A stretch of 36,034 bases of DNA from Hyphomicrobiaceae bacterium (lineage in GTDB: Bacteria > Pseudomonadota > Alphaproteobacteria > Rhizobiales > Hyphomicrobiaceae). The stretch spans positions 1 through 36,034 of the forward strand of contig JAMXLN010000293.1 in the NCBI GenBank assembly GCA_024281145.1, in the 5' to 3' direction. Below the pieces are notes generated by a model. The model ran no database searches and was not told the DNA's origin. It worked only from the letters and a program-made list of their open reading frames with translations. The position numbers and the translations under genes were made by a program. Below, piece by piece: positions 24,898 to 32,542 of this stretch. Each line of letters begins with the position of its first letter. Position 1 is the stretch's first letter.

Positions 24898-25371
24898 TCA
24901 CTCCTTCGCCACGTCGCCAACCCGACCCTGGGTCAGGCGGATGAGATCGGCCGGGGCAATGCGGAACACGGCGTTCGGCGTGCCGCCCGCCGCCCACACA
25001 TAAGGGAAACGTTCCAGATCTCTGTCGATCAATACGACGGGCCTGCTGGCGTGACCGACGGGTGGTACCCCGCCAATCGCAAAGCCGGTGCGGTCGCGCA
25101 CGAAATCGGCGTCCGCCCGGCTGATGCGCTGCCCCAGCAGCGTCTGTACCTTCTTCTCATCAACCCGATTGACGCCCGATGCGACGACCAGCACCGCCCT
25201 GCCTTCGGCCGATTTGAAGATCAGCGCCTTGGCGATTTCGGCCACCGTGCAGCCGATGGCGGCGGCCGCCTCCTGCGACGTCCGGGTGCTCGCCTCGAAC
25301 TCCAGCACCTGAAAGTCTCCTCCCAGCACCGCCTGAACCTTGAGGGCGCTGGGCGCAGTGGCGGGCTTCAT
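24898..25371 (-). CDS. YbaK/EbsC (INS superfamily) aminoacyl-tRNA deacylase-like protein
   Basis: A 157-residue, single-domain protein with the YbaK/ProX fold. Family stretches seen are RTSQEAAAAIGCTVAEIAKA, the lysine-containing IAKALIFKSAEGRAVLVVAS, the loop TGFAIGGVPPVGHA and the C-terminal AAGGTPNAVFRIAPADLIRL. Members hydrolyse mischarged tRNAs such as Cys-tRNA-Pro or Ala-tRNA-Pro in trans; the specificity here cannot be told. Start ATG 25371, ribosome site weak. It lies ~190 bases downstream of an acyl-CoA dehydrogenase on the same strand, with no obvious functional link. Confidence 0.92.
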   Translation of the reverse strand: MKPATAPSALKVQAVLGGDFQVLEFEASTRTSQEAAAAIGCTVAEIAKALIFKSAEGRAVLVVASGVNRVDEKKVQTLLGQRISRADADFVRDRTGFAIGGVPPVGHASRPVVLIDRDLERFPYVWAAGGTPNAVFRIAPADLIRLTQGRVGDVAKE

Positions 25372-25564
25372 GGCGTCGGTCGCTGCAGGAAAAAATCGCT
25401 GTCGGCTGAACCAGTGCCGCCGTGGCCCCGCTCGACTGGGGCTCGGGGCTCGTCAGCTTGCACCATGCTCTCCCTCCTCAGGTCGGCCTGGGTGATTGAC
25501 GCGGGCGCCAGGGGCATTGCCCCGCGCGGGCTCCGATATTTCCAGCCGCGGCAGATGTGCCCGC

Positions 25565-26704
25565 TCACAGCGACCGCGCCACCAGCTCCTTCATGATTTC
25601 CGTGGTACCGGCGTAGATGCGATGCACGCGGGCGTCGGCGTAGGCGCGCGCGATCGGATACTCCAGCATGTAGCCGTAGCCGCCGAACATCTGCAAGCAG
25701 GTGTCGAGTACCTTGTTGTCGAGCTCGGAGAGCCACCATTTGCTCATGGCAGCCGTGGCAGCATCGAGGTCGCCCGCCAGGAATAACTCCAGGCAGTGAT
25801 TGAGGAACACGCGCGCGACCGTGACCTCGGTCTTTACCTCAGCCAGCTTGAAGCGCGTGTTCTGGAACTCCGCGATCGGTTTGCCAAAGGCCCTTCTGTC
25901 GCGCGTGTAGGCGATCGTCCAGGCCAGCGCCGCCTCCATGATGGCGACCGAGGCGATGGCGACCAAGAGCCGCTCACGGGGCAACTGGCTCATCAGATAC
26001 GTAAATCCAGCCCCCTCCTCCCCCAACACATTGTCGGGCGGCACGTGCACTTGGTCGAAGAAGATCTCTGCCGTATCCTGCGCATTCTGACCAATTTTCT
26101 TTAGGTTACGTCCGCGCCTGAAGCCTGGTCGGTCGGCTTCCACCAGGACCAAAGTCACCCCTTTGGCACCGGCGGAGGCGTCGGTCTTGGCGACGACGAC
26201 CATGAGATCCGCCATGCCGCCATTGGTGATGAAGGTCTTCTGGCCAGTCACCACAAGCTCATTGCCTCGGCGTAGAGCGGTGGTGCGCACGGCCTGTAGA
26301 TCGCTGCCCGTGCCGGGCTCGGTCATGGCGATGGCGGTGATCACCTCACCCTTGGCCATGGCCGGCAGCCACCTGCGCTTCTGTGCCTCGCTGCCGTAGT
26401 TCAAGATGTAGGGCGCGACGATGTCGGAGTGGAGCCGAAAGCCAGGTGCCGTAAAGACGCGCTTGGCCATCTCTTCAATCATCACGGCGCTGTAGAGGAA
26501 ATCGGCGCCCGCGCCACCGTATTCTTCCGGGACGTCTGTAAGGAGGAGTCGGGCCTCGCCCGCCTTGCGCCACACCTCGCGACTGACCTGCCCCTCTTTC
26601 TCCCAGCGCTCGTAGTTGGGTGCAATCTCGCGCTCAAGGAAGGCGGCGACAGTTTTGCGGAAGAGTTCGTGCTCCTCCTGGTAGATGGTGCGCGGGCTCG
26701 CCAC
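25565..26704 (-). CDS. Acyl-CoA dehydrogenase, LCAD-like
   Basis: A 379-residue FAD-dependent acyl-CoA dehydrogenase forming a trans-2-enoyl-CoA. Seen are the FAD/substrate motif AMTEPGTGSDLQ (~126-137), TGQKTFITNGGMADLMVV, RRAFGKPIAEFQNTRFKLAE and the C-terminal QMFGGYGYMLEYPIARAYAD, then IYAGTTEIMKEL. The glutamate used as base by short- and medium-chain enzymes (YEGTSEI) is alanine here (YAGTTEI). E244 in QLPRERLLVA occupies the place of the base in long-chain and isovaleryl-CoA dehydrogenases, so the enzyme is probably active. The GTG start at 26704 follows AGGGAGAGG. It is alone: no ETF, enoyl-CoA hydratase or CoA ligase is adjacent. Confidence 0.95.
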   Translation of the reverse strand: MASPRTIYQEEHELFRKTVAAFLEREIAPNYERWEKEGQVSREVWRKAGEARLLLTDVPEEYGGAGADFLYSAVMIEEMAKRVFTAPGFRLHSDIVAPYILNYGSEAQKRRWLPAMAKGEVITAIAMTEPGTGSDLQAVRTTALRRGNELVVTGQKTFITNGGMADLMVVVAKTDASAGAKGVTLVLVEADRPGFRRGRNLKKIGQNAQDTAEIFFDQVHVPPDNVLGEEGAGFTYLMSQLPRERLLVAIASVAIMEAALAWTIAYTRDRRAFGKPIAEFQNTRFKLAEVKTEVTVARVFLNHCLELFLAGDLDAATAAMSKWWLSELDNKVLDTCLQMFGGYGYMLEYPIARAYADARVHRIYAGTTEIMKELVARSL

Positions 26705-26828
26705 GAGGTCCTCTCCCTGGGTCGGTACGCATGCGCCAACGCACCCTAATCAACGGCACCGCACAAGACTACCCTCAACTACCTTCCGGGCGGTCGCTCG
26801 CATCGGCGCTCCCCTGCGAGCAGGTCCA

Positions 26829-27905
26829 TCACTGATGGGCCACGCGGCGTGCGTGCGAGGCCACGCGCGCCCGGCGCACCGCCGCATGGCTGGCACGCCC
26901 GCTGCGTCCCGCTGCACGGCGTATCTTGGCCCGCATCGCCACGCGGTGGACGCGAGCCGCCACCTGAGCAATACGCTCCGCCTCCGGGCCAGCGAGCGGC
27001 ACGATGCCCACCATGGCATCCTCGCAGATGTCAAAGGCGGTCGGCGCACCATTGTCCGGAGGCGCTGCAACCTCCTCGGCGCGATCACTCTCGCGGATGA
27101 TGTACCGCCGATCGCAGACGCTCACCCGCGGGGGCAGGTGCGTGCGCTCGAAGATGTCGTAGGCCTCCTTGAGGTTGAGCCAGAACGCCAACCACTGGCT
27201 TTGCGCGTGCGCCGCCAGGTTGGCTTGGCTCATGCGGAACGGGAACACCTGCACCTCAATCCGGTCCTGACCCTCGCGGAGCGCCCGCTCGCTCAAGGCA
27301 TAAATCTCGTCCATCACGGGGTCGGTCATGGCGAAACACCCCGTCGAGCTGCAGCCCCCATGCACGAGAATGTAAGAGCCCGTGCGGGCAAGCGAGCGGT
27401 CAAAGGTATTGGGATAGCCGATGTCAAAGGAGCGCGGGCGTCGCCCCTTCGGATAGAGCTGCTTTATTCCAACGCTGTAAAACCCCTCGGGCGCCTGCCT
27501 GTCCCCCTCGCGCATTTTCGGCCCCAGACCACCCGACCAGAAGCAGACGCGATACGTGTTGAAGAGCTCGAAGCGACCCTCGCGCGCAATCCACAACTCA
27601 AGTTCCGAATCCTGCTTGAAGATGCGGATCATCACCGGGCTGCCCGCCGTGAGACCCTTCTCGGCGAGGCGACGCTCGCGGTCGGCGGGGGAGAAGGGGG
27701 TGCCAGGCGACGGCTCCACGCCGGGTCCGCTTGGGACGGTGGGCTCGGTGGGCGCCGGCGAAGGCGCCGTGAGCATACCATTGCCAACGCCTCCGTCCGG
27801 GGCCACGGCCCCAACGGGCTCAGCCGCAAGGCTTGCAAGCACAGCCAGACCAATCGAGGGAAAGGTTCTCCAGGAACGCACCCAGCGCACGCGCATGTCG
27901 TTCAT
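26829..27905 (-). CDS. YafK/DpaA-like L,D-transpeptidase-fold protein, exported (third of the trio)
   Basis: About 358 residues with a YafK-type YkuD domain. A signal-like hydrophobic segment (TFPSIGLAVLASLAAEPVGA) is followed by a Pro-rich linker (residues ~48-72). The catalytic domain has VMIRIFKQDSELELWI, FWSGGLGPKMREGDRQAPEG, DIGYPNTFDR and the active-site loop H182-G-G-C-S-S-T-G-C190-FAMTD. In E. coli YafK (DpaA/LdtF) this fold releases Braun lipoprotein from peptidoglycan. The C-terminus continues with a cysteine pair (C264, C294) and ends in a strongly basic Arg/Ala/His tail (~residues 318-358) that the other two copies lack. The start could be ATG 27905 or 27896; both have GAGG nearby. 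It follows the second copy after 118 bases. Confidence 0.9.
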   Translation of the reverse strand: MNDMRVRWVRSWRTFPSIGLAVLASLAAEPVGAVAPDGGVGNGMLTAPSPAPTEPTVPSGPGVEPSPGTPFSPADRERRLAEKGLTAGSPVMIRIFKQDSELELWIAREGRFELFNTYRVCFWSGGLGPKMREGDRQAPEGFYSVGIKQLYPKGRRPRSFDIGYPNTFDRSLARTGSYILVHGGCSSTGCFAMTDPVMDEIYALSERALREGQDRIEVQVFPFRMSQANLAAHAQSQWLAFWLNLKEAYDIFERTHLPPRVSVCDRRYIIRESDRAEEVAAPPDNGAPTAFDICEDAMVGIVPLAGPEAERIAQVAARVHRVAMRAKIRRAAGRSGRASHAAVRRARVASHARRVAHQ

Positions 27906-28023
27906 CACCTCGTCCGTCACCTCAAGCGAGTGGGATGGTGGCATGCCCCCCAGGGCGCGCCCGTTAGGCAAAGGCGGGTATTGCACCCGCCCGGATTGAA
28001 GTTTGCTGGCCGACCCGCAAGGA

Positions 28024-28914
28024 TCAGCCCTTGTGACCGCCTAGGTCCATGCAACTGTTGGCAATTTCATGGCCGCCGGCTTGGCGATCGGCGGATTGGG
28101 CCACAATGTAGCGTCCGGCGCAGACCCCGACGATCGGCGGCACATGCGTGGTCTCGAAGGCCGCATATCCGCGCTCCAGCTCCTGCCAGAAGGCCCCCCA
28201 GCGCGGATTTCGCGGGCTGGCGAGGTTCTCGGGCGTCATCCGGAACGGAAAGACGTGCACGTGAAAGCGTGGCTGACCACCGTTCAGCGCCGCCGTAATC
28301 AGGCGCCAAATCTCATCGACCACCGGATCCGTCATGGCAAAGCAGCCGACCGATGCACACCCGCCATGCACCATCAGCAGCGAACCCGTGCGGGCGTGGG
28401 CTCGATCGAACGCATTGGGAAAGCCAAGGTCGAAGGCGCGATGCCAGCGGCTCGCCGCATTGAGCGCCTTCGCCGTCACGGTGTAGAAGCCTTCCGGCGC
28501 CTGCCGGTCGCCTTCCCGCAGCTTGGGGCCAAGCTCCCCCGACCAACGGCAAATGGGATAGGTCGCAAAGCGCTCGAAGCGATCGCCGCGTTGCATCCAC
28601 AGCTCCAGTTCGAATTCGCGCTTGAAGATGCGCACGAACACCGGGGCGCCGAGCGTCAGGCCCTGAGCAGCCAGGCGGCCGGAGAGGTTGGCAAGATCTG
28701 GTGTCCCGGGTAGCGGCTGCCCCGATGCGACGTACGCCAGTCGACGCGCACGCTCCAGCTCGATTGCGATGGGCTCGAGGGCATTGAGCCACCAATCGAT
28801 CAGCGGATGGCTCAGCAGCGCCGCAGCCGCGAGGGCCGCGACAGCCGCCACGACGACGCTCAGGGTGCGAGCCCGCTCGATCGGGTGGCCGCTCGGGCGC
28901 TCTCGGTCGCTCAC
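28024..28914 (-). CDS. YafK/DpaA-like L,D-transpeptidase-fold protein, membrane anchored (second of the trio)
   Basis: A 296-residue protein: a charged cytosolic N-terminus, one membrane segment (residues ~18-36) without an obvious cleavage site, a helical spacer, then the YafK-type domain. That domain has FVRIFKREFELELW, CRWSGELGPKLREGDRQAPE, DLGFPNAFDR and the loop H183-G-G-C-A-S-V-G-C191-FAMTDPVVDE. C191 is the expected nucleophile. It lacks an SHGC motif in strict form, as YafK proteins do. A C-terminal cysteine pair (C265, C288) is shared with its neighbours. The GTG start at 28914 overlaps the stop of the upstream lipoprotein copy by 4 bases (GTGA), so the two are translationally coupled. 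Bond specificity is unknown. Confidence 0.9.
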   Translation of the reverse strand: MSDRERPSGHPIERARTLSVVVAAVAALAAAALLSHPLIDWWLNALEPIAIELERARRLAYVASGQPLPGTPDLANLSGRLAAQGLTLGAPVFVRIFKREFELELWMQRGDRFERFATYPICRWSGELGPKLREGDRQAPEGFYTVTAKALNAASRWHRAFDLGFPNAFDRAHARTGSLLMVHGGCASVGCFAMTDPVVDEIWRLITAALNGGQPRFHVHVFPFRMTPENLASPRNPRWGAFWQELERGYAAFETTHVPPIVGVCAGRYIVAQSADRQAGGHEIANSCMDLGGHKG

Positions 28915-29900
28915 CGGACCGGCGCGAGGCTCGCGCCCGGCAGGCTCGGCGCGCCGCCGGAGCCCCCCGTGCCCGTCGAGCCGGTCGACAGCAGCCCCGA
29001 GCGGGTCACCTCGTCGGCGTTTGCCAGGCTGCGCATCTTTGCGCCGGGCACAACAATGCGCTGGTCGGCAAACTGCTCACCGGGCCGCGGCTTGAACGGA
29101 TCGGGTCTGGGCTTGAGGAATGCCGGGCAGGCGGCTTCCGGATCAAGGTGGGAGAGATCACCGTTCCTGAGCGCAACATTGACCACATAGTGGCGACTGC
29201 ACACGGCGACGTTGGGCAGCTTGCGCGTCAGCTCAAAGTAATCATAGCCCTCCTTTATGGTCAGCCAGAACGGATAGGCCTCATGGCCGGCAAAGCGCGC
29301 CATGTTCTCCTGTGTCATGCGGAACGGGAATGCATGGACTGGAATGGTGTCGTTCCCGCCGATGAAGGATTCGCGCGCAATGGCGTAGATTTCCTCGATC
29401 AGCGCATCCGTCATGGCGTAGCAGCCCGCCGACTTGCAACCCCCATGGATCATGAGGGCATCGCCGCTGCGCTTCCACGCTCGGTCGAACGCGTTGGGAT
29501 AGCCGAGGTTCATGGCCAGGTGATACTTGGAATCTGGGTTCATCTGTTCCCTTTGGATGGTGTAGAACCCCTCCGGCGCCTGACGGTCACCGTATCTCAC
29601 CTTGGGCCCAAGGTCCCCCGACCAGTTGCAGATCGGATAGGTCTTGAAGTGGTAGTAGCGCCCATCATCGCGCTGCTTCCAGAGTTCCAGCTCCGATTCC
29701 TCCTTGAAGATGCGGATGAGGATCGGCGCCTGTGGATCCATGCCCTTCTTGCCGAGCAGCATCATGGTGTCCTGCGCCAGGGGGCGAAGGTGCGGTGCCA
29801 CCTCGATTTGATTGGCGCAGGACACAAGCACAAGCACCGCCGCCGCCAGGCCAGCGCAGCAGACGAAGTGCAGCAGGGTCCCGAGGATGATGCGACTCAT
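28911..29900 (-). CDS. YafK/DpaA-like L,D-transpeptidase-fold lipoprotein (first of the trio)
   Basis: A 329-residue protein with a type II signal peptide and lipobox L-V-S-C28, so it should be lipidated in the inner or outer membrane. The catalytic domain is the closest of the three to E. coli YafK: LIRIFKEESELELWKQ, CNWSGDLGPKVRYGDRQAPE, NLGYPNAFDRA and the active-site loop H152-G-G-C-K-S-A-G-C160-YAMTDALIEEI. Probable role: cutting or making an L,D bond between peptidoglycan and a tethered outer-membrane protein, by analogy with DpaA. The tail holds C234 and C258 and a Gly/Ser/Thr-rich end. The ATG at 29900 follows GGGGGC. A CtrA-type box lies ~47 bases upstream, so this is probably the operon head. 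Confidence 0.92.
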   Translation of the reverse strand: MSRIILGTLLHFVCCAGLAAAVLVLVSCANQIEVAPHLRPLAQDTMMLLGKKGMDPQAPILIRIFKEESELELWKQRDDGRYYHFKTYPICNWSGDLGPKVRYGDRQAPEGFYTIQREQMNPDSKYHLAMNLGYPNAFDRAWKRSGDALMIHGGCKSAGCYAMTDALIEEIYAIARESFIGGNDTIPVHAFPFRMTQENMARFAGHEAYPFWLTIKEGYDYFELTRKLPNVAVCSRHYVVNVALRNGDLSHLDPEAACPAFLKPRPDPFKPRPGEQFADQRIVVPGAKMRSLANADEVTRSGLLSTGSTGTGGSGGAPSLPGASLAPVR

Positions 29901-29935
29901 ACACTGTGCCCCCAGGTGTGATGCCGATCATCAGT

Positions 29936-29963
29936 GATTCGTAAACGTTAACATTGGCTTAAC
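29936..29963 (-). promoter_or_regulatory. CtrA-type box with adjacent GANTC site
   Basis: 29947-29963 reads GTTAA-N7-TTAAC, a perfect full CtrA site (TTAA-N7-TTAAC) on both strands. GATTC at 29936-29940 is a CcrM methylation site. The box is 47 bases upstream of the lipoprotein start. The pairing of CtrA and CcrM sites is known from cell-cycle promoters in Alphaproteobacteria. Binding is inferred. Confidence 0.65.
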
Positions 29964-30131
29964 GCCGGAGAAACCCCCTCTTCGCCGAGGCCCAGCACCT
30001 CTGTTGCAGCGGCGCCTCAATTGGGGCGCGAGGGGGCACCCTTCGCGGCTTCAGCGGTTCGTCTTTTTATCAAGCAACACAAATGGCTTAGTGCCATTCC
30101 GCACGTTGCGAGCTGCCCACCCCCGGCGAGG

Positions 30132-31295
30132 TCAGAGCAGCTGAAAACGCTCGAACCGATGGAGCGCCTCCTCGAGGCAGCGCTTGTGGCGGCGCGCCGA
30201 GCCCCGACCGACCCAGGTCCATTGCTGGATTGCGAGCTTGCGGGCGCTGCGGTCCGCCTTGAGATCGATGGCGGCCACCACCTCGTCGCCGACCAGCACC
30301 GGTAGCGCGAGATAGCCAAAGACGCGCTTCTCCTTCGGCAGGTAGGCCTCGAAGCGATGCTCGTAGTCGAAAAACAGCGCCAGGCGCTTGCGCTGAATGA
30401 CGAGCGGATCAAAGGGGGAGAGAATGTGCACCCGCTCTGCAGCCGCCTCGGCGTTCATCTCGAGGTCTGCGGGCCGCGCCCAGTGCTCTAACTTGCCAGC
30501 CGCCTCGAGGGCGACCCGCACCAGCTCCCCGCGCCGCACGCAGGCCTCGATCAGCTGCCGCATCGCGGGTTTGCGCCGGGCGTCCTGATGACAAACGGAA
30601 TCGACACTGATGAGCCCTTGCGTGCGCAATCCGCGCTCGAGCAGATAATGCACGAATTGGCGCTCCGAGGTCGGCCGGGGCCGCTCTTCCCACCCGAAAT
30701 GGCGCTCCATCAGCTCGTAGCTCTTGAGCATCCCCGAGCGCGCATTGATGGTGACGAGCCCCGTATAGAAGGCCACCTGCAGCGCCCGCTTTGAGGGCTT
30801 GCGACTGGCCCAGGGATGCACCTTCTCAACCAGCACGTCATCGTCGATGTCGCGAATGGTGAGCGGGCCACCCTTCCTGATGAGGGCCACCACTTTGCGC
30901 ACATCCGCCCGCGTCACAGCGCCGAACCAGCGGTTGGGGCGATAGCGCCGCATGGCGCCAATGAAGAACCGAATGTCCCGCGAGGGCACGTACGACAGCG
31001 CGTGCGTCCAGTATTCGAACACCGTCTTGTCGACGCTCTGGGCTTGATGCAGATGCGCACGTTGGTAGTTGGGAATGCGCGTGAACAGGATGTGATGATG
31101 GCAGCGCTCGATCACGTTGATCGTGTCGATCTGCACATAACCCAAGTGCTCTACCGCCGCGCGTGTGGCCTGGGCGCCCTCGCCGAATGGCGCTTCGGTC
31201 TCAAGCCGCTGCGCCCGCAGCCAGAGGCGTCTGGCGCGCGCCTTGGAGAGCGCATAAGTCTGCTTGGCAATCGCGCGCATCAACATGGGTCGCAT
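30132..31295 (-). CDS. YcaQ-type winged-helix DNA glycosylase (AlkZ/AlkX superfamily, HTH_42)
   Basis: A 387-residue winged-helix protein of the DUF1006/HTH_42 family. The diagnostic QxD catalytic motif is present as Q55-I-D57 in VQIDTINVIERCHHH, as in E. coli YcaQ (AlkX), rather than the QxQ of the AlkZ type. Other family stretches are FEYWTHALSYVPSRDIRFF and LSPFDPLVIQRKRLALFFDY. Related enzymes excise alkylated bases and can unhook interstrand crosslinks. The first ATG (31295) and two nearby ATGs (31286, 31280) are all possible; none has a good ribosome site. It lies 41 bases downstream of accA on the same strand, so co-transcription is likely. Function is inferred from family. Confidence 0.92.
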   Translation of the reverse strand: MRPMLMRAIAKQTYALSKARARRLWLRAQRLETEAPFGEGAQATRAAVEHLGYVQIDTINVIERCHHHILFTRIPNYQRAHLHQAQSVDKTVFEYWTHALSYVPSRDIRFFIGAMRRYRPNRWFGAVTRADVRKVVALIRKGGPLTIRDIDDDVLVEKVHPWASRKPSKRALQVAFYTGLVTINARSGMLKSYELMERHFGWEERPRPTSERQFVHYLLERGLRTQGLISVDSVCHQDARRKPAMRQLIEACVRRGELVRVALEAAGKLEHWARPADLEMNAEAAAERVHILSPFDPLVIQRKRLALFFDYEHRFEAYLPKEKRVFGYLALPVLVGDEVVAAIDLKADRSARKLAIQQWTWVGRGSARRHKRCLEEALHRFERFQLL

Positions 31296-31336
31296 GTCTT
31301 GTATTGGATGTGGCGGACAAGCCTTGCCACAGCCAA

Positions 31337-32308
31337 TCAGAGATTGCGCCCAATAGCCAAGAACTTCTCGTGCCGTTGCCGGCGGATCGCCTCCGCTGGC
31401 ATGCCGGCGAACTCGCGCAGGGCACCGGCGACGGCATCCCCCGTCCTCTTGAAGATGGCGGCCGTGTCGCGATGGGCCCCGCCCACCGGCTCGGTGATGA
31501 TGACATCAATAACGCCCAGGGACTTTAGATCCTGCGCAGTGACCTTCATGTTGGTGGCCGCGTCGATGGCACGCGCCGCGTCGCGCCACAGGATCGACGC
31601 CGCCGCCTCCGGCGAGGCCACCGTATAGATGGCATGCTCCAGCATGAGCACGCGGTTGGCCGTGGCGATTGCCACCGCGCCTCCCGAACCACCCTCGCCG
31701 ATGACGACTGAGACGAGGGGCACGCCGAGCGAGAGGCATCGGTCGGTCGAACGGGCAATGGCCTCGGCCTGGCCGCGCTCCTCGGCGCCGATCCCCGGGT
31801 AGGCGCCGGCCGTGTCGACGAGGGTCAGCACCGGCAACCCAAACTTGTCAGCCATGTCCATCAGTCGTACCGCCTTACGGTATCCCTCTGGACGTGCCAT
31901 GCCGAAGTTGTGCTTGATGCGGCTCTCAGTATCGGAACCCTTCTCATTTCCGATCACGACAACGGCGCGGTCATGGAACCGGCCGAGCCCCCCCATGATG
32001 GCGGCGTCTTCGGCGAAGTAGCGGTCGCCGGCGAGCGGCGTAAAATCCTCGATCAGCGCGCGCACGTAGTCGAGGCAGTGTGGCCGGTCGGGATGGCGCG
32101 CCACCTGCGTCTTCTGCCAGGGTGTGAGCTTCGCATAGGTGTCGGCAAGGGTCTGCTGCGCCTTCTGCTCGAGCTTGACGACCTCCTCGGCAATGCCCGC
32201 GGAACCCTCGTCGACGTTGATCGCCCGAAGTTCGGCGACCTTGCTTTCGAGCTCGGCGATCGGCTTCTCGAAGTCGAGATAGGTGCGCACGGTTGCGGGA
32301 CGGTCCAT
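31337..32308 (-). CDS. accA: Acetyl-CoA carboxylase carboxyltransferase subunit alpha
   Basis: A 323-residue AccA, the normal length. With AccD it moves carboxyl from biotin to acetyl-CoA, giving malonyl-CoA for fatty-acid synthesis. The N-terminal [20 protein letters not shown] is the family's opening helix. Further motifs are [34 protein letters not shown] and the oxyanion-hole region [19 protein letters not shown] followed by [14 protein letters not shown]. The start is ATG 32308 ([13 protein letters not shown]); the longer open frame upstream is not conserved. xerD lies upstream after a 234-base gap and ycaQ downstream after 41 bases. accD and the biotin subunits are not in the window, as is usual. 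Confidence 0.98.
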   Translation of the reverse strand: MDRPATVRTYLDFEKPIAELESKVAELRAINVDEGSAGIAEEVVKLEQKAQQTLADTYAKLTPWQKTQVARHPDRPHCLDYVRALIEDFTPLAGDRYFAEDAAIMGGLGRFHDRAVVVIGNEKGSDTESRIKHNFGMARPEGYRKAVRLMDMADKFGLPVLTLVDTAGAYPGIGAEERGQAEAIARSTDRCLSLGVPLVSVVIGEGGSGGAVAIATANRVLMLEHAIYTVASPEAAASILWRDAARAIDAATNMKVTAQDLKSLGVIDVIITEPVGGAHRDTAAIFKRTGDAVAGALREFAGMPAEAIRRQRHEKFLAIGRNL

Positions 32309-32542
32309 GGCTGCGTGCTGCCTTGCCTCCGGGTCAACGGCTTGGAAGCCCGACACTTCCCGCCCCACGCTGCGGGTGTCAAGGCGCTCAACGCGCGGTC
32401 GGGCCTTGAGCTGCCGCCTGTGGGCGCAAGCCGCTAGCCGCAGGCCGCACTCTGGCCAAGCATGGCGCCCGAGAGCAGGTTTGTCGACCCACGCCTAGAT
32501 TGCCCTGACGGGATTACCTGACGCGCCGCCTCCCGGCCAGCG

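Noticed and set aside
26685-28298. Plus-strand open frame over the YafK-like genes (~537 codons)
   Set aside because: It is antisense to conserved catalytic domains and has no motif of its own.
26829-29900. One YafK gene broken into pieces
   Set aside because: Each of the three frames carries a complete domain, its own start and its own N-terminal targeting sequence, so they are paralogues and not fragments.
30012-30029. Intrinsic terminator after the YcaQ-type gene
   Set aside because: The GCGCCTC/GGGGCGC stem is over 100 bases past the stop and has no T-run in the direction of transcription.
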